Source of the DNA: JASHPR01 sp963833885
GTDB lineage: Bacteria; Actinomycetota; Actinomycetes; Streptosporangiales; Streptosporangiaceae
NCBI GenBank assembly: GCA_963833885.1
Contig: CAWHZU010000019.1
Span: 310,001-374,000 of the forward strand
Direction of reading: 5' to 3'
Length of the DNA stretch: 64,000 nucleotides
Part shown: piece by piece, positions 28,437-38,380 of the stretch
Numbering within the stretch: the first letter of the stretch is position 1
Layout: the number at the start of each line of letters is the position of its first letter
Made by a program: the position numbers and the translations under genes
Notes under the pieces: model-generated
What the model saw: only the letters and a program-made list of their open reading frames with translations
What the model was told of the DNA's origin: nothing
Databases searched by the model: none

Positions 28437-29645
28437 TCACCGCGGCAGGTCCTTCCATGGCACTCCCTTGTCCACCCGGATCTCGGGCGGCAGCCCGAGC
28501 ACCCGCTCGGCGATGATGTTTCGCAGGATCTCCGAGGTGCCGCCCTCGATCGAGTTGCCCCGGGCCCGCAGGTACCGGTAGCCGGCGTCGCGGCCGTAGA
28601 AGCTGACCGTCTCCGGCCTGCGCATGGTCCAGTCGTCGTACCGCAGTCCCTCGGCCCCGGCCAGTTCGACCTCGAACTCGGATATCTCCTGGTTCAGCCG
28701 GGCGAACACGATCTTCGCGGCGGACCCCTCCGGACCTGGCTGGCCCGCCGCGAGCTGCTGGCGGAGCCTGGCTCCGGCCAGGCGGGCCACCTCGGCGTCG
28801 GCCCACAGCCGCAGCAGCCGGTCGTGCAGCCCCGGGGTGCGCAGCTCGGGATTGGCCCGCCAGGCCGCCGCGGCCGAGGCGATCATGCCGCCCTCCCTCG
28901 GCGCCGCTCCCCCGCCGATCGACACCCGCTCGTTCATCAGCGTTGTCGTGGCGACCTTCCAGCCGTCGCCGACCTCGCCGATCCGGTCCGAGTCGGGGAT
29001 CGCTACGTCGGTCAGGAAGACCTCATTGAACTCGGCCTCGCCGGTGGCCTGCCGCAGCGGCCTGACCTCCACGCCCGGGACGGTCATGTCGCAGGCAAAG
29101 TACGTCAGCCCCTGGTGCTTGGGCACGTCCGGGTCGGTGCGGGCGACCAGCAGCGCCCGCTTGGCCAGGTGTGCCGACGACGTCCACACCTTCTGCCCGT
29201 TCACGACCCACCCGCCCACCTCCCCTTTCCCCTTCACGTCCCCCTCCGACCTGACCGCGCGGGTCGCCAGGCCGGCCAGGTCGGAGCCGGCGCCCGGCTC
29301 GCTGAACAGCTGGCACCAGATCTCCTCGCCGGTCCACAGCGGGCGCAGCCAGCGGCGCTGCTGCTCCGGCGAGCCGAACGCGAGGATCGTGGGCGCGGCC
29401 ATACCCAGCCCGATGCCGTTGCGTTCGGGCCGGTTATTCGGTGCGCCTGCCGCTGCGAACTCAGCATCCACGCCCGGCTGCAGGTCACGGGACAGTCCCT
29501 GGCCCCCGAGGCCGACCGGGTAGTGCACCCAGGCGAGCCCGGCGTCGAAGCGGGCCTGAAGGAACTCGAGCCGGTCCATCGACGCCGGGTCGTGGCTGGC
29601 CAGGAAGTCGCGAACCTGACCGCGCAGGTCCTCGGCGGTAGTCAC
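28437..29645 (-). CDS. acyl-CoA dehydrogenase (large-subunit type)
   Basis: A 402-residue acyl-CoA dehydrogenase with the FAD-binding signature SEPGAGSDLA, NGQKVWTSSAH in the beta domain and GGTSEILRNIIAERVLGLP at the C-terminus. The loop between ATRAV and WVVNGQKVW, normally a tight beta turn, carries an insertion encoding VKGKGEVGG that is nearly identical in DNA to a stretch in the next gene. The gap to that gene is 16 bp. It probably partners with it in oxidising a branched or cyclic acyl-CoA. Confidence 0.9.
   Translation of the reverse strand: MTTAEDLRGQVRDFLASHDPASMDRLEFLQARFDAGLAWVHYPVGLGGQGLSRDLQPGVDAEFAAAGAPNNRPERNGIGLGMAAPTILAFGSPEQQRRWLRPLWTGEEIWCQLFSEPGAGSDLAGLATRAVRSEGDVKGKGEVGGWVVNGQKVWTSSAHLAKRALLVARTDPDVPKHQGLTYFACDMTVPGVEVRPLRQATGEAEFNEVFLTDVAIPDSDRIGEVGDGWKVATTTLMNERVSIGGGAAPREGGMIASAAAAWRANPELRTPGLHDRLLRLWADAEVARLAGARLRQQLAAGQPGPEGSAAKIVFARLNQEISEFEVELAGAEGLRYDDWTMRRPETVSFYGRDAGYRYLRARGNSIEGGTSEILRNIIAERVLGLPPEIRVDKGVPWKDLPR
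29211..29243 (-). repeat. short in-frame repeat, copy A
   Basis: A G-rich (minus strand) 33-bp element encoding VKGKGEVGG, sitting in a surface-loop position of the acyl-CoA dehydrogenase. It matches copy B (28340-28372) at 29 of 33 positions and is in the same codon phase. Confidence 0.75.
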
Positions 29646-29655
29646 CGGGCGCCGC

Positions 29656-30426
29656 TCAACACAGTGGGCCGCCGGCTACGTAGATCACCTGGCCGGAGAC
29701 GAATCCGGAGCCGTCGCTGGCCAGGAACGACGCGACGTTCGCGACGTCGTCGGGCTGGCCGACGCGGCGCACCGGGATCTGGCTGGCGGCGGCCTTCTGG
29801 AACTCCTCGAAGTCCATGCCGATCCGCGCCGCGGTTGCCGCGGTCATGTCGGTGACGATGAACCCGGGCGCGATCGCGTTGGCGGTGATCCCGAACTGGC
29901 CGAGCTCGATCGCCAGCGTCTTGGTGAAGCCCTGCAGGCCCGCCTTGGCCGTCGAATAGTTGGCCTGGCCGCGGTTGCCGAGCGCCGAGCTCGAGGACAG
30001 GCTGATGACCCGCCCGAAGCGCTGGTCCACCATGTACTTCTGGGCGGCGCGGGTCATCAGGAACGCCCCGCGGAGGTGCACGCCCATGACGGTGTCCCAG
30101 TCGTTGTCGCTCATCTTGAACAGGAGGTTGTCCCGGAGCACGCCGGCGTTGTTCACCAGGACGGCGGGCGGGCCTAGTTCGGCGGCGACCTTTTCCACGC
30201 CCGCGGCGACCTGGTCGGCCTGGCTTACGTCGGCGCCCACCGCGATCGCGCGGCCGCCGGCCGACGTGATCGCCTCGACGGTCCCCGCGCAGTCGGCCTC
30301 CTTCAGGTCGAGCACGGCGACCGCCTTCCCGTCAGCTGCCAGCCGCTTGGCGACCGCCGCGCCGATGCCGCGCGCGGCTCCGGTGACGATCGCGACCCTG
30401 TTCGACGGCCCAGACTCCTGCGTCAT
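29656..30426 (-). CDS. FabG-like short-chain dehydrogenase
   Basis: A 256-residue classical SDR: TGAARGIG cofactor motif, NNAG (LVNNAGVLR), catalytic Ser in SLSSSS and YSTAK. The C-terminal VAGGPLC follows the FabG/3-hydroxyacyl-CoA dehydrogenase pattern. ATG 30426 has a clear GGAGGA. It lies in the acyl-CoA dehydrogenase operon, 10 bp before the next gene, and would carry out the 3-hydroxy to 3-oxo step. Confidence 0.9.
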   Translation of the reverse strand: MTQESGPSNRVAIVTGAARGIGAAVAKRLAADGKAVAVLDLKEADCAGTVEAITSAGGRAIAVGADVSQADQVAAGVEKVAAELGPPAVLVNNAGVLRDNLLFKMSDNDWDTVMGVHLRGAFLMTRAAQKYMVDQRFGRVISLSSSSALGNRGQANYSTAKAGLQGFTKTLAIELGQFGITANAIAPGFIVTDMTAATAARIGMDFEEFQKAAASQIPVRRVGQPDDVANVASFLASDGSGFVSGQVIYVAGGPLC

Positions 30427-30456
30427 GCGTTCCTCCTGCCGGATGTTTCTTGTGGT

Positions 30457-31677
<1,221 letters not shown>

Positions 31678-31779
31678 CCGCCGCCTCCATCGTTCCAGGG
31701 GCATCCGTGCTCTCCGGCCAGCCTGGCGTCCGGATAAGGCTATCTACTGGCCGGTATGGGACCACGCTACGGTCTTGGC

Positions 31780-32754
31780 ATGGCGCAGGTCGAGACGGTG
31801 CGGGGCCCGGTTGACACCGGCAGCCTGGGAACCACGCTGATGCACGAGCACGTGTTCGTGCTCAACGAGGAGATCCGGCTGAACTACCCGGGCGACTGGG
31901 ACGAGGAGGCCAGAGTCGCCGACGCAGCCGCAAAGCTGAACGCGCTGCGGCAGCGCGGCTGCGAAACGATCGTCGACCCCACCGTGATCGGCCTGGGCAG
32001 GGACATCCGCAGGATCCAGCAGGTGGCGGCCGGCACCGGCATCAACATCATCGTGGCCACCGGCCTGTACACCTACGACGACGTGCCGTTCTACTTCCGG
32101 TACCGCGGAGCGCAGCGCCAGTCGGCGAGCTCAGACCCGATGACCGCGATGTTCATCGCCGACATCACCGAGGGCATCTCGGGCACCGGCGTGAAGGCAG
32201 CGTTCCTGAAGTGCGCGATCGAGGAGCAGGGACTGACGCCCGGGGTGGAGCGGGTGCTGCGCGCGGTCGGCAGCGCGCACGCGGCGACGGGCGCGCCGAT
32301 TACCGTGCACACCCACCCGGGGTCGGAGTCGGGCCTGGCCGCGATGCGGGTCCTGGCCGCGGAGGGCGCCGACCTGACCAGGGTGGTGATGGGGCACAGC
32401 GGCGACACGGCCGACCTGGACTACCTGGCCAGGCTGGCCGACGCGGGCTGCCTGCTGGGCATGGACCGGTTCGGGCTCGACCTGATCCTGCCGTTTGAGC
32501 GGCGGGTGGGCACCGTGGCCGAGCTCGCCGGGCGCGGCTACGCCGACCGCATGGTGCTGTCGCACGACGCGGCGTGCTACATCGACTGGTTCCGGCAGGA
32601 CCAGATCCCGGGATTCGCGCCCTCATGGCACTTCGGCCACCTGTTCGACGACGTGCTGCCCGCGCTGCGGGAGCGCGGGGTGAGCGAGTCCCAGATCCAG
32701 GCGATGCTGGTGGCCAATCCCCGCCGGTACTTCTCCGGGCCGACCCGCGCGTGA
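31780..32754 (+). CDS. phosphotriesterase-like lactonase
   Basis: A 324-residue amidohydrolase-superfamily enzyme with all binuclear metal ligands in order: HEH (22 and 24), the carboxylated Lys144 in AAFLKCA, His177/179, His206 in GHSGD and Asp263 in SHDAACY. Homologues such as the Mycobacterium PPH protein act as lactonases with weak phosphotriesterase activity. ATG 31780 aligns with that N-terminus (AQVETVRGPVDT), so the ATG at 31756 was not used. It is divergent from the acyl-CoA dehydrogenase operon, so lactone opening in the same pathway is plausible. Confidence 0.9.
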   Translation: MAQVETVRGPVDTGSLGTTLMHEHVFVLNEEIRLNYPGDWDEEARVADAAAKLNALRQRGCETIVDPTVIGLGRDIRRIQQVAAGTGINIIVATGLYTYDDVPFYFRYRGAQRQSASSDPMTAMFIADITEGISGTGVKAAFLKCAIEEQGLTPGVERVLRAVGSAHAATGAPITVHTHPGSESGLAAMRVLAAEGADLTRVVMGHSGDTADLDYLARLADAGCLLGMDRFGLDLILPFERRVGTVAELAGRGYADRMVLSHDAACYIDWFRQDQIPGFAPSWHFGHLFDDVLPALRERGVSESQIQAMLVANPRRYFSGPTRA

Positions 32755-32787
32755 TCGGCCTTCAGCGCGGGTTGGTTTCCCCTCTGT

Positions 32788-32848
32788 GGGTCCCGCCGAA
32801 CCCCGAGCGGGTCCCGCCCGAGCCCGAGCGGGTCCCGCCCTACCCGGG
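32788..32848. repeat. three tandem 21-bp units after the lactonase gene
   Basis: GGGTCCCGCC recurs at 32788, 32809 and 32830, exactly 21 bp apart, within a unit rich in CCCGAGC. It lies just after the lactonase gene, between it and the VOC gene, and carries no credible gene. Confidence 0.8.
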
Positions 32849-32869
32849 CAGACCTCTTATCGTTGAGGT

Positions 32870-33586
32870 GTGCTGAGCGGACCTCGCTTGCGGCAGGTGG
32901 CCGTGGTGGCGCGCGACTGCGGCCGGGTAGCCGACCAGATGCGTCAGGCCTTTGGCTGGGCGCAGCCATTTCACGATCCTGGAGTGGGACAGTTCGGCCT
33001 GACCAACGCGGTATTCGCGGTTGGCGACACATTCCTGGAAGTGGTGGCGCCTGCCCGGCCAGACACCACCGCCGGCCGGTACCTCGAGCGGCGCGGCGGT
33101 GACGGCGGCTACATGGCGATATTCCAGGTTCCGGACCTGGCCGCGGCTCGCCGCAGGCTCGCCGGCCTGGGAGTGCGAGTGGTCTGGACGGCCGACCTGC
33201 CCGACATGGCCGCCACCCACCTGCACCCAAGGGACGTCCCGGGCGCCATCGTGTCCTTGGACTGGGCCGCACCGGAGGAATCGTGGAGGTGGGCTGGCCC
33301 GTCGTGGACGGGGCGCGCGCCCGCGCACGGCCCCGGCGGCGTGACCGCATTGACGATCGAAGTCAGCGACCCGCCCGCCGCGGCCCGACGCTGGGCGGCG
33401 GTGCTCGGGATTCCCGCCGGTGGCGGCCATACCGCAGTGACAGTGCTACCGGAGTCGGGTCAGCGGCTGCGGTTCGTGCCAGCCCGAGCCGGTCATGGTG
33501 AGGGAATCACCGCAGTCACAATCGCCGGGCTGCCCGGCGGGCCGCGGGTGATCGGCGGTGTCCGCTTCGCAAGCGAGGAAGGATGA
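32870..33586 (+). CDS. two-domain VOC-family protein
   Basis: About 238 residues with two glyoxalase-like halves: one from RLRQVAVVARDCGR and a second from GVTALTIEVSDPPAA. The second half is short. The start GTG 32870 has only a weak ribosome-binding site. A downstream enoyl-CoA hydratase begins two bases after its stop, so both are expressed together. It could be a lyase or isomerase of the same acyl-CoA pathway. Confidence 0.75.
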   Translation: MLSGPRLRQVAVVARDCGRVADQMRQAFGWAQPFHDPGVGQFGLTNAVFAVGDTFLEVVAPARPDTTAGRYLERRGGDGGYMAIFQVPDLAAARRRLAGLGVRVVWTADLPDMAATHLHPRDVPGAIVSLDWAAPEESWRWAGPSWTGRAPAHGPGGVTALTIEVSDPPAAARRWAAVLGIPAGGGHTAVTVLPESGQRLRFVPARAGHGEGITAVTIAGLPGGPRVIGGVRFASEEG

Positions 33587-33587
33587 C

Positions 33588-34417
33588 ATGACTACGCTCG
33601 ATACAGGGACCGAGGACCTGCGCGCTGAGATCGATGATGGCGTCGCGGTGATCACCATGAACCGCCCCGATCGGCGAAATGCCTTTTCGCAGGCCATGCT
33701 GTCCGCCCTGGGGACAGTCCTCACCCAAGTGGAGACCGACGAAGCGGTTGGCTCTGTCGTGCTCACGGGGGCGGGCAGCGCCTTTTGCGCTGGCGGCGAC
33801 GTCAAGGGCATGGCCACCCCGCCGGCGGACGGGAGCGGCGACGGTGCCGGCCGACCGGTCGACGCGGTCATCCATCGCCAGCGTCTCAACCAGCGAGCCA
33901 TCAGCGGCCGCCTTTGGAGCATGCCCAAACCGACGATCGCCGCAATCGGAGGGCCGGCGGCTGGGCCGGCCTGTCGCTGGCCCTGGCCTGCGATCTGCGT
34001 TACGCGGTGCCGGGCGCGGTGCTGACGACTGCCTTCGCCCGGGTCGGGTTCGCCGGAGACTATGGCGGGACCTGGTTTCTCACACAGCTAGTGGGCAGCG
34101 GCAAAGCCAAGGAACTTTATTACTTCTCGGAGCGGCTGAGCGCTGAGGACGCCCAGCGGCTCGGAATCGTCAACGCCATCTTCCCGGCAGCCGACTTCGA
34201 ACGGGAGGTCATGGCGCGGGCTCGCCGACTGGCCGAAGGGCCGTCGATCGCTTACCGCTACATGAAGGAGAACCTCAACCGGGCCGTGACCGGCGAACTC
34301 GGTGACTGCATGGACCTCGAAGTGACGCACCATGTGCACACCGGCCTGACCGAGGACCACCGCGAGGCTGCAAGGGCCTTCGTGGAAAAGCGCGAACCGC
34401 GCTTCCGCGGCCGGTAG
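33588..34417 (+). pseudogene. enoyl-CoA hydratase, single-base frameshift
   Basis: A crotonase of about 276 residues if repaired. The N-terminal half reads AVITMNRPDRRNAFS and AGSAFCAGGDVKGMA (oxyanion-hole loop), ending near KPTIAAIGG. The C-terminal half continues in another frame as GLSLALACDLRYAVPGA to VEKREPRFRGR. The break falls at 33963-33965, where GCT-GGG-CC lacks one G of an expected GGGG run. The domain on both sides is otherwise complete and unmutated. This is either a recent inactivation, slippage in a G tract, or a sequencing error. ATG 33588 has GAGGAAGG. Confidence 0.85.
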
Positions 34418-34442
34418 TGCTACGGCCGCCAGGCGCTCAGGA

Positions 34443-34601
34443 TCACACCCGAGCCACTCGTCGCGGCAGCAGGGCGCCGATGATCCAGAAAAGCGGAATA
34501 AACAGGCCCACGATGAACATCACCCAGTGGCCTTTGCGCAGGGACAGCACTCCCAGCGAGACCAGAAGTACGAAGTAGATGATCCCAATGATCCACCCCA
34601 T
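34443..34601 (-). CDS. 52-residue two-helix membrane protein
   Basis: A short gene not usually called. MGWIIGIIYFVLLVSLGVLS forms a first transmembrane helix, RKGHWVMF is a basic connector and IVGLFIPLFWIIGALLP a second helix, with an Arg-rich end (PRRVARV). GGGAGGAG lies six bases before ATG 34601, an excellent ribosome-binding site. Proteins of this pattern are widespread in actinomycetes and uncharacterised. It lies 205 bp after the ABC permease stop on the same strand. Confidence 0.8.
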   Translation of the reverse strand: MGWIIGIIYFVLLVSLGVLSLRKGHWVMFIVGLFIPLFWIIGALLPRRVARV

Positions 34602-34806
34602 GTGCGCTCCTCCCATTCAGCCTTGCCGACGGGCCACATCGTGTCCCGCACATGAGCATGCGCTTGGCCCGCTCGGAGACGAGGTGAGGTTGCGCACACC
34701 GCACAACCCGACAATGCGCTCTTTCCCGGCCGTTGGCATCACCCACGGCGGGTGATGCGAGACTGGCCAGCGAGCCAGCACCAAGTCCGGAGCCGGCAGG
34801 GCGGCC

Positions 34807-35649
34807 CTATCTGAGCAGTAGGCGGCCGATGCGGCGGCCCGCGACGTAAAGGCCGGCCACGCCCATAACCGCCAGGTACAACGCGTGCCAGAGCAGGGCA
34901 GGCCCGACCACGCCCAGGGTCAGGCCGCGCATCAGCGCCACGCCCTGGTACAGCGGCGTGCACTCGACCACGATCTGGATCGGCCGCGGGTAGACGCTCA
35001 GCGGGTAGAAGGTGGCCGAGAACAGAAACATCGGCAGCGTCACCAGCATGATGTACTCGAAGTCCTGCCAGCTCCGCATGAACGTGGTGGCGGTCATGCC
35101 GGCCGCGGCAGACGCGAAGCCGACGAGCAGCGCCACCGGCACGGCGGCCACGGCCCAGGCCGAGTGCACCAGGCCCAGCGCGAGCATGACCACCATGAAC
35201 GCGATCGCGTACAGCCCGCCGCGGATCAGCGACCAACCGATCTCGCCGAGCGCGATGTCACCGGGACGCATCGGCGTGGCCAGCGCGGCGTCGTAGAACT
35301 TCGCGTACTTCAGCCGGAAGAACACGTTGAAGGTGGAATCGAGGATGGCGCCGTTCATCGCCGACGTGGCCAGCAGCGCCGGGGCCACGAAGCTGGCGTA
35401 CCCCACCGGGTGGCCGCCCGGGCCGGCCACGGTCCCGACCAGCTTGCCCAGGCCGACCCCGATGGACAGCAGGTAGAACAGCGGCTCGAAGACCCCGGAT
35501 ACCAGGACCAGCCAGACGTGCCGGTATACCCGGGCGTGCCGCTCGATCAGGTGCACGCTGCCCCGGCCGCCCAGGGCGGACCGGCGGGTCCGCAGCAGCG
35601 GCAGCGGAAGCACCCGCAGCGGAAGCTCCCGCAGCGATGGCGCGCTCAC
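34807..35649 (-). CDS. ABC-2 type permease (NodJ/DrrB-like)
   Basis: A 280-residue exporter permease of the ABC-2 family with six predicted helices and a short basic N-terminal tail. The sequence ends in VAGRRIGRLLLR. It is the third gene of an operon ATPase-permease-permease (36474-34807), with a 46-bp gap from the second permease. Together they form a drug, polyketide or polysaccharide exporter of the NodIJ/DrrAB class; the substrate is unknown. Confidence 0.88.
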   Translation of the reverse strand: MSAPSLRELPLRVLPLPLLRTRRSALGGRGSVHLIERHARVYRHVWLVLVSGVFEPLFYLLSIGVGLGKLVGTVAGPGGHPVGYASFVAPALLATSAMNGAILDSTFNVFFRLKYAKFYDAALATPMRPGDIALGEIGWSLIRGGLYAIAFMVVMLALGLVHSAWAVAAVPVALLVGFASAAAGMTATTFMRSWQDFEYIMLVTLPMFLFSATFYPLSVYPRPIQIVVECTPLYQGVALMRGLTLGVVGPALLWHALYLAVMGVAGLYVAGRRIGRLLLR

Positions 35650-35695
35650 CGGACGTGGCTCCCAACACCCATAGCCCTCGCCGGGCGCGGCATCC

Positions 35696-36472
35696 CTACA
35701 CGCATAGCCGGCGCCGGTAGGTCCGGTTCCCCACGACGATGCTCACCGCGGCCAGGGCGGCCAGGTATCCCACGTGCACCAGCGTGCCGGCCAGGGTGGC
35801 CGTGCCCAGGCTGAGCGACCGGCACAGGGCCACGCCGTGCCACAGCGGCGTGGCGTAGGCGAGCGGCCTGATCCAGACCGGAAGCTGGGTGACCGGGAAG
35901 AACGTCCCAGAGAACAGGAACAACGGGATCATCCCGAACCGGAACACCAGGGCGAACGACGTGTCCTTGGACACGGTGATCGCCCACGCCTCGATCGGCG
36001 CCGCAAAGGCAAGCCCGGTCAGCACCGCGACCGGCATCGCGGCCAGCACCCACGGCGTCGTGATGGCCCCGAACGCGGCCATTACGACCAGGAAGATGGC
36101 CGAGTTCATGGCCAGCCGCATAATCGTGAACAGCAGGTGCCCGTGAAAGATATCGGCCGGGCGCAGCGGTGAGGCGGCCGCCGCATAATAGGTGCGCCGC
36201 CACTTCACCGAGCCGAGCACTGGGTACGTGGACTCCTCGATGCCGGACTGCATGGCGGCGGCGGCCAGCAGGCCCGGCGCCAGGAACGCGAGGTAGCTGA
36301 CCCCGCCGAGGCGCGCCGTGCCGTGCGCGTCGACAAGCTTGCCAAGGCCGAGACCCATGGCGCCCAGATACAGCACCGGGGACAGGAAGCTCGTGTAGAT
36401 CGACCCGCGCCAGGTGCGCCGGTAGTTGGTCAGCCAGTACCGGAACTCGCGCACGGCAAAGGACCAGGTCAT
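35696..36472 (-). CDS. ABC-2 type permease (NodJ/DrrB-like)
   Basis: A 258-residue ABC-2 permease with six helices. The paired domain is similar to the next gene (YAAAASPLRPADIF compared with YDAALATPMRPGDIA), evidence of a tandem duplication and probable heterodimer. It begins one base after the ATPase stop, so it is translationally coupled. Confidence 0.88.
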   Translation of the reverse strand: MTWSFAVREFRYWLTNYRRTWRGSIYTSFLSPVLYLGAMGLGLGKLVDAHGTARLGGVSYLAFLAPGLLAAAAMQSGIEESTYPVLGSVKWRRTYYAAAASPLRPADIFHGHLLFTIMRLAMNSAIFLVVMAAFGAITTPWVLAAMPVAVLTGLAFAAPIEAWAITVSKDTSFALVFRFGMIPLFLFSGTFFPVTQLPVWIRPLAYATPLWHGVALCRSLSLGTATLAGTLVHVGYLAALAAVSIVVGNRTYRRRLCV

Positions 36473-36473
36473 C

Positions 36474-37430
36474 TCAGTCCTCCAGCTGCCGCCCGGTAAG
36501 CCGCAGGAAGACGTCCTCCAGCGAGCTGCGGCGGACCAGCGACGTCACCGGCTCCAGACCGAGCTCGCGGACGGCCGCGAGCGCCGTGTCCCCGTTCCGC
36601 GTGTACAGCAGGATCCGGTCGGCCAGCACCTCGAGCCGCTCGGCGGGCGCCCCCGCGAGCTTCTCCGAGGCCTGTTCATGTTCCGCCGGGTTGAACCGGA
36701 TCTCGAGCACCTCCGGCGTGGAATACCGCTCGATCAGCTCGCGCGGCGAGCCCTCGGCCGCGATCTTGCCACGGTCCATCACCACCAGGCGGTCGCACAG
36801 CTGTTCGGCCTCGTCCATGTAGTGCGTGGTCAGCACCAGCGTGACGCCCTGCTGCTTGAGCCGGTACAGCCGGTCCCACACCGCATGCCTGGCCTGCGGG
36901 TCCAGGCCGGTGGTCGGCTCGTCGAGCAGCAGGATCTCCGGCTCGTTGATCAGCGAACGCGCGATCGTGAGCCGCCGCTTCATCCCGCCGGACAGCGGCT
37001 CGACCTGATCGTCCGCCCGGTCGGAGAGCTGCACGAACTCCAGCAGCCGCGCGGTGCGCTCGGCGATCACCGGGCGCGGCAGGCCGAAGTACCGGCCGTA
37101 GATGATCAGGTTCTCCCGGACGGTCAGCTCCACGTCCAGCGTGTCTTCCTGCGGGACCACACCGAGCCTGGCCCGGATCGCCGGCCCGTCTGCGACAGGG
37201 TCCATTCCCATGATGGTCAGCTCACCGCCGCTCGGCGGGGAGACGCAGCCGATCATCCGCATCGTCGACGACTTGCCCGCGCCGTTCGGCCCGAGGAAGC
37301 CGAACGCCTCGCCGCGGCGCAGGTCGAAATCAATGCCGGCTACCGCCATCGCGCCGCCGAAGCTCTTGGTCAGGCCGCTGGCATGGATCAGCACGTCGGG
37401 ACCGGACACCTCCGTGACACTACCTGTCAT
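36474..37430 (-). CDS. ABC transporter ATPase (DrrA/NodI-like)
   Basis: A 318-residue ATPase with Walker A GPNGAGKSS, Q-loop, signature LSGGMKRRL, Walker B ILLLDEPTTGLD and switch HYMDEAEQL. The C-terminal DrrA-type extension contains ELGLEPVTSLVRRSSLEDVFLR. ATG 37430 is chosen as the most plausible domain start, but ATG 37439 is equally possible; neither has a strong ribosome-binding site. It powers the two ABC-2 permeases downstream. Confidence 0.9.
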   Translation of the reverse strand: MTGSVTEVSGPDVLIHASGLTKSFGGAMAVAGIDFDLRRGEAFGFLGPNGAGKSSTMRMIGCVSPPSGGELTIMGMDPVADGPAIRARLGVVPQEDTLDVELTVRENLIIYGRYFGLPRPVIAERTARLLEFVQLSDRADDQVEPLSGGMKRRLTIARSLINEPEILLLDEPTTGLDPQARHAVWDRLYRLKQQGVTLVLTTHYMDEAEQLCDRLVVMDRGKIAAEGSPRELIERYSTPEVLEIRFNPAEHEQASEKLAGAPAERLEVLADRILLYTRNGDTALAAVRELGLEPVTSLVRRSSLEDVFLRLTGRQLED

Positions 37431-37605
37431 GACCGGCATTTCCGAACTGGTTTCCGGCGCGCTGGACGGGAGAGCATAGGGAAAAAGCTGGTATGCCGCA
37501 TGCCTGGATTTCCCCGGTTTCGCCACGGCGCGGGCAGCAGCGGGTACCCTCGCTAAACGTCGCCTCGGCGCGTCCTGAGGAGATACGGGGAAGGAAGGCG
37601 GCCAG

Positions 37606-38250
37606 GTGAGTCTCGTCAGCACGTTGTACCAGCGGTTCCGGCTGCTGATTCACGAGGGCGCCAAGTTCCTCGTCGTCGGCGGGATCGGGTTCATCGTGAC
37701 GCTCGGCGGCGCCGACGTGCTGCACCTCGGCTTGGGCGTGGGCAAGTACACGTCGATCACGATCGCGACGGTCGTGGCCACGCTCGTGACGTTCATCGGC
37801 AACCGCTACTGGACCTTCCGGCACCGCGCGGGCGCAGGCACCACGCGCGAAAGCGTGATGTTCTTCGTGCTCAACGGGGTCGGGCTGCTGTTCCAGTACG
37901 TCTGCATCTGGATCGTCCAGGACGTCCTCGGCCACCAGGGCGGGCTCTGGTACAACGTCGCGAACCTCATCGGGATCGTCTTCGGCACGCTGTTCCGGTT
38001 CTGGTCGTACCGGAAATGGGTGTGGCACATGCTGCCCCCCGAGCTCGAGGTGCCCGCGGATGCCCTGCCCGCCGATCCGTCTGGCCCTATGCCGGAGTAC
38101 GAGCCTGAGAACCGTGGACCCGCGTTCGTTCCGCCGGAGTCGTCGGCAGACCGCGGCGGCACGAACGGGAACCACGGCGCACCGAACGGGAACGGGACCG
38201 ACCCGAGCCGAGCCCGGCCCGACGGCCCGCGGCACGCCCGCTCGCGGTAA
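37606..38250 (+). CDS. GtrA-family membrane protein
   Basis: A 214-residue protein with four transmembrane helices (KFLVVGGIGFIVTL, YTSITIATVVATLVTFIG, FFVLNGVGLLFQYVCIW, NLIGIVFGTLFRFWSYRKWVW), the GtrA/DPMS-flippase fold, then a hydrophilic Pro/Asn/Gly-rich tail of about 75 residues. GtrA proteins help to flip polyprenyl-linked sugars. GTG 37606 follows GGAAGGAAGG. The neighbour GT51 glycosyltransferase hints at cell-wall function. Confidence 0.88.
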   Translation: MSLVSTLYQRFRLLIHEGAKFLVVGGIGFIVTLGGADVLHLGLGVGKYTSITIATVVATLVTFIGNRYWTFRHRAGAGTTRESVMFFVLNGVGLLFQYVCIWIVQDVLGHQGGLWYNVANLIGIVFGTLFRFWSYRKWVWHMLPPELEVPADALPADPSGPMPEYEPENRGPAFVPPESSADRGGTNGNHGAPNGNGTDPSRARPDGPRHARSR

Positions 38251-38254
38251 GTAA

Positions 38255-38380
38255 TCCGGGAGGGCTAAGCCCCGGGTCACGAGAAACTACTCCGGGACGG
38301 CTTGGCCCCAGGTCACGCGGAAACTCCCGGAGGCTGGCCCCAAGGTCACGAGAAACTCCGGGGGCCTGGGCCGCGGGTCA
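38255..38380. repeat. four degenerate tandem units of 32-36 bp
   Basis: A unit containing GGCTGGCCCCAGGTCAC and GAGAAACTCCGGG repeats with GGTCAC at 38275, 38311, 38344 and 38376. The last copy reaches into the stop of the convergent glycosyltransferase gene. No gene and no obvious hairpin terminator other than the repeats themselves. Confidence 0.8.
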
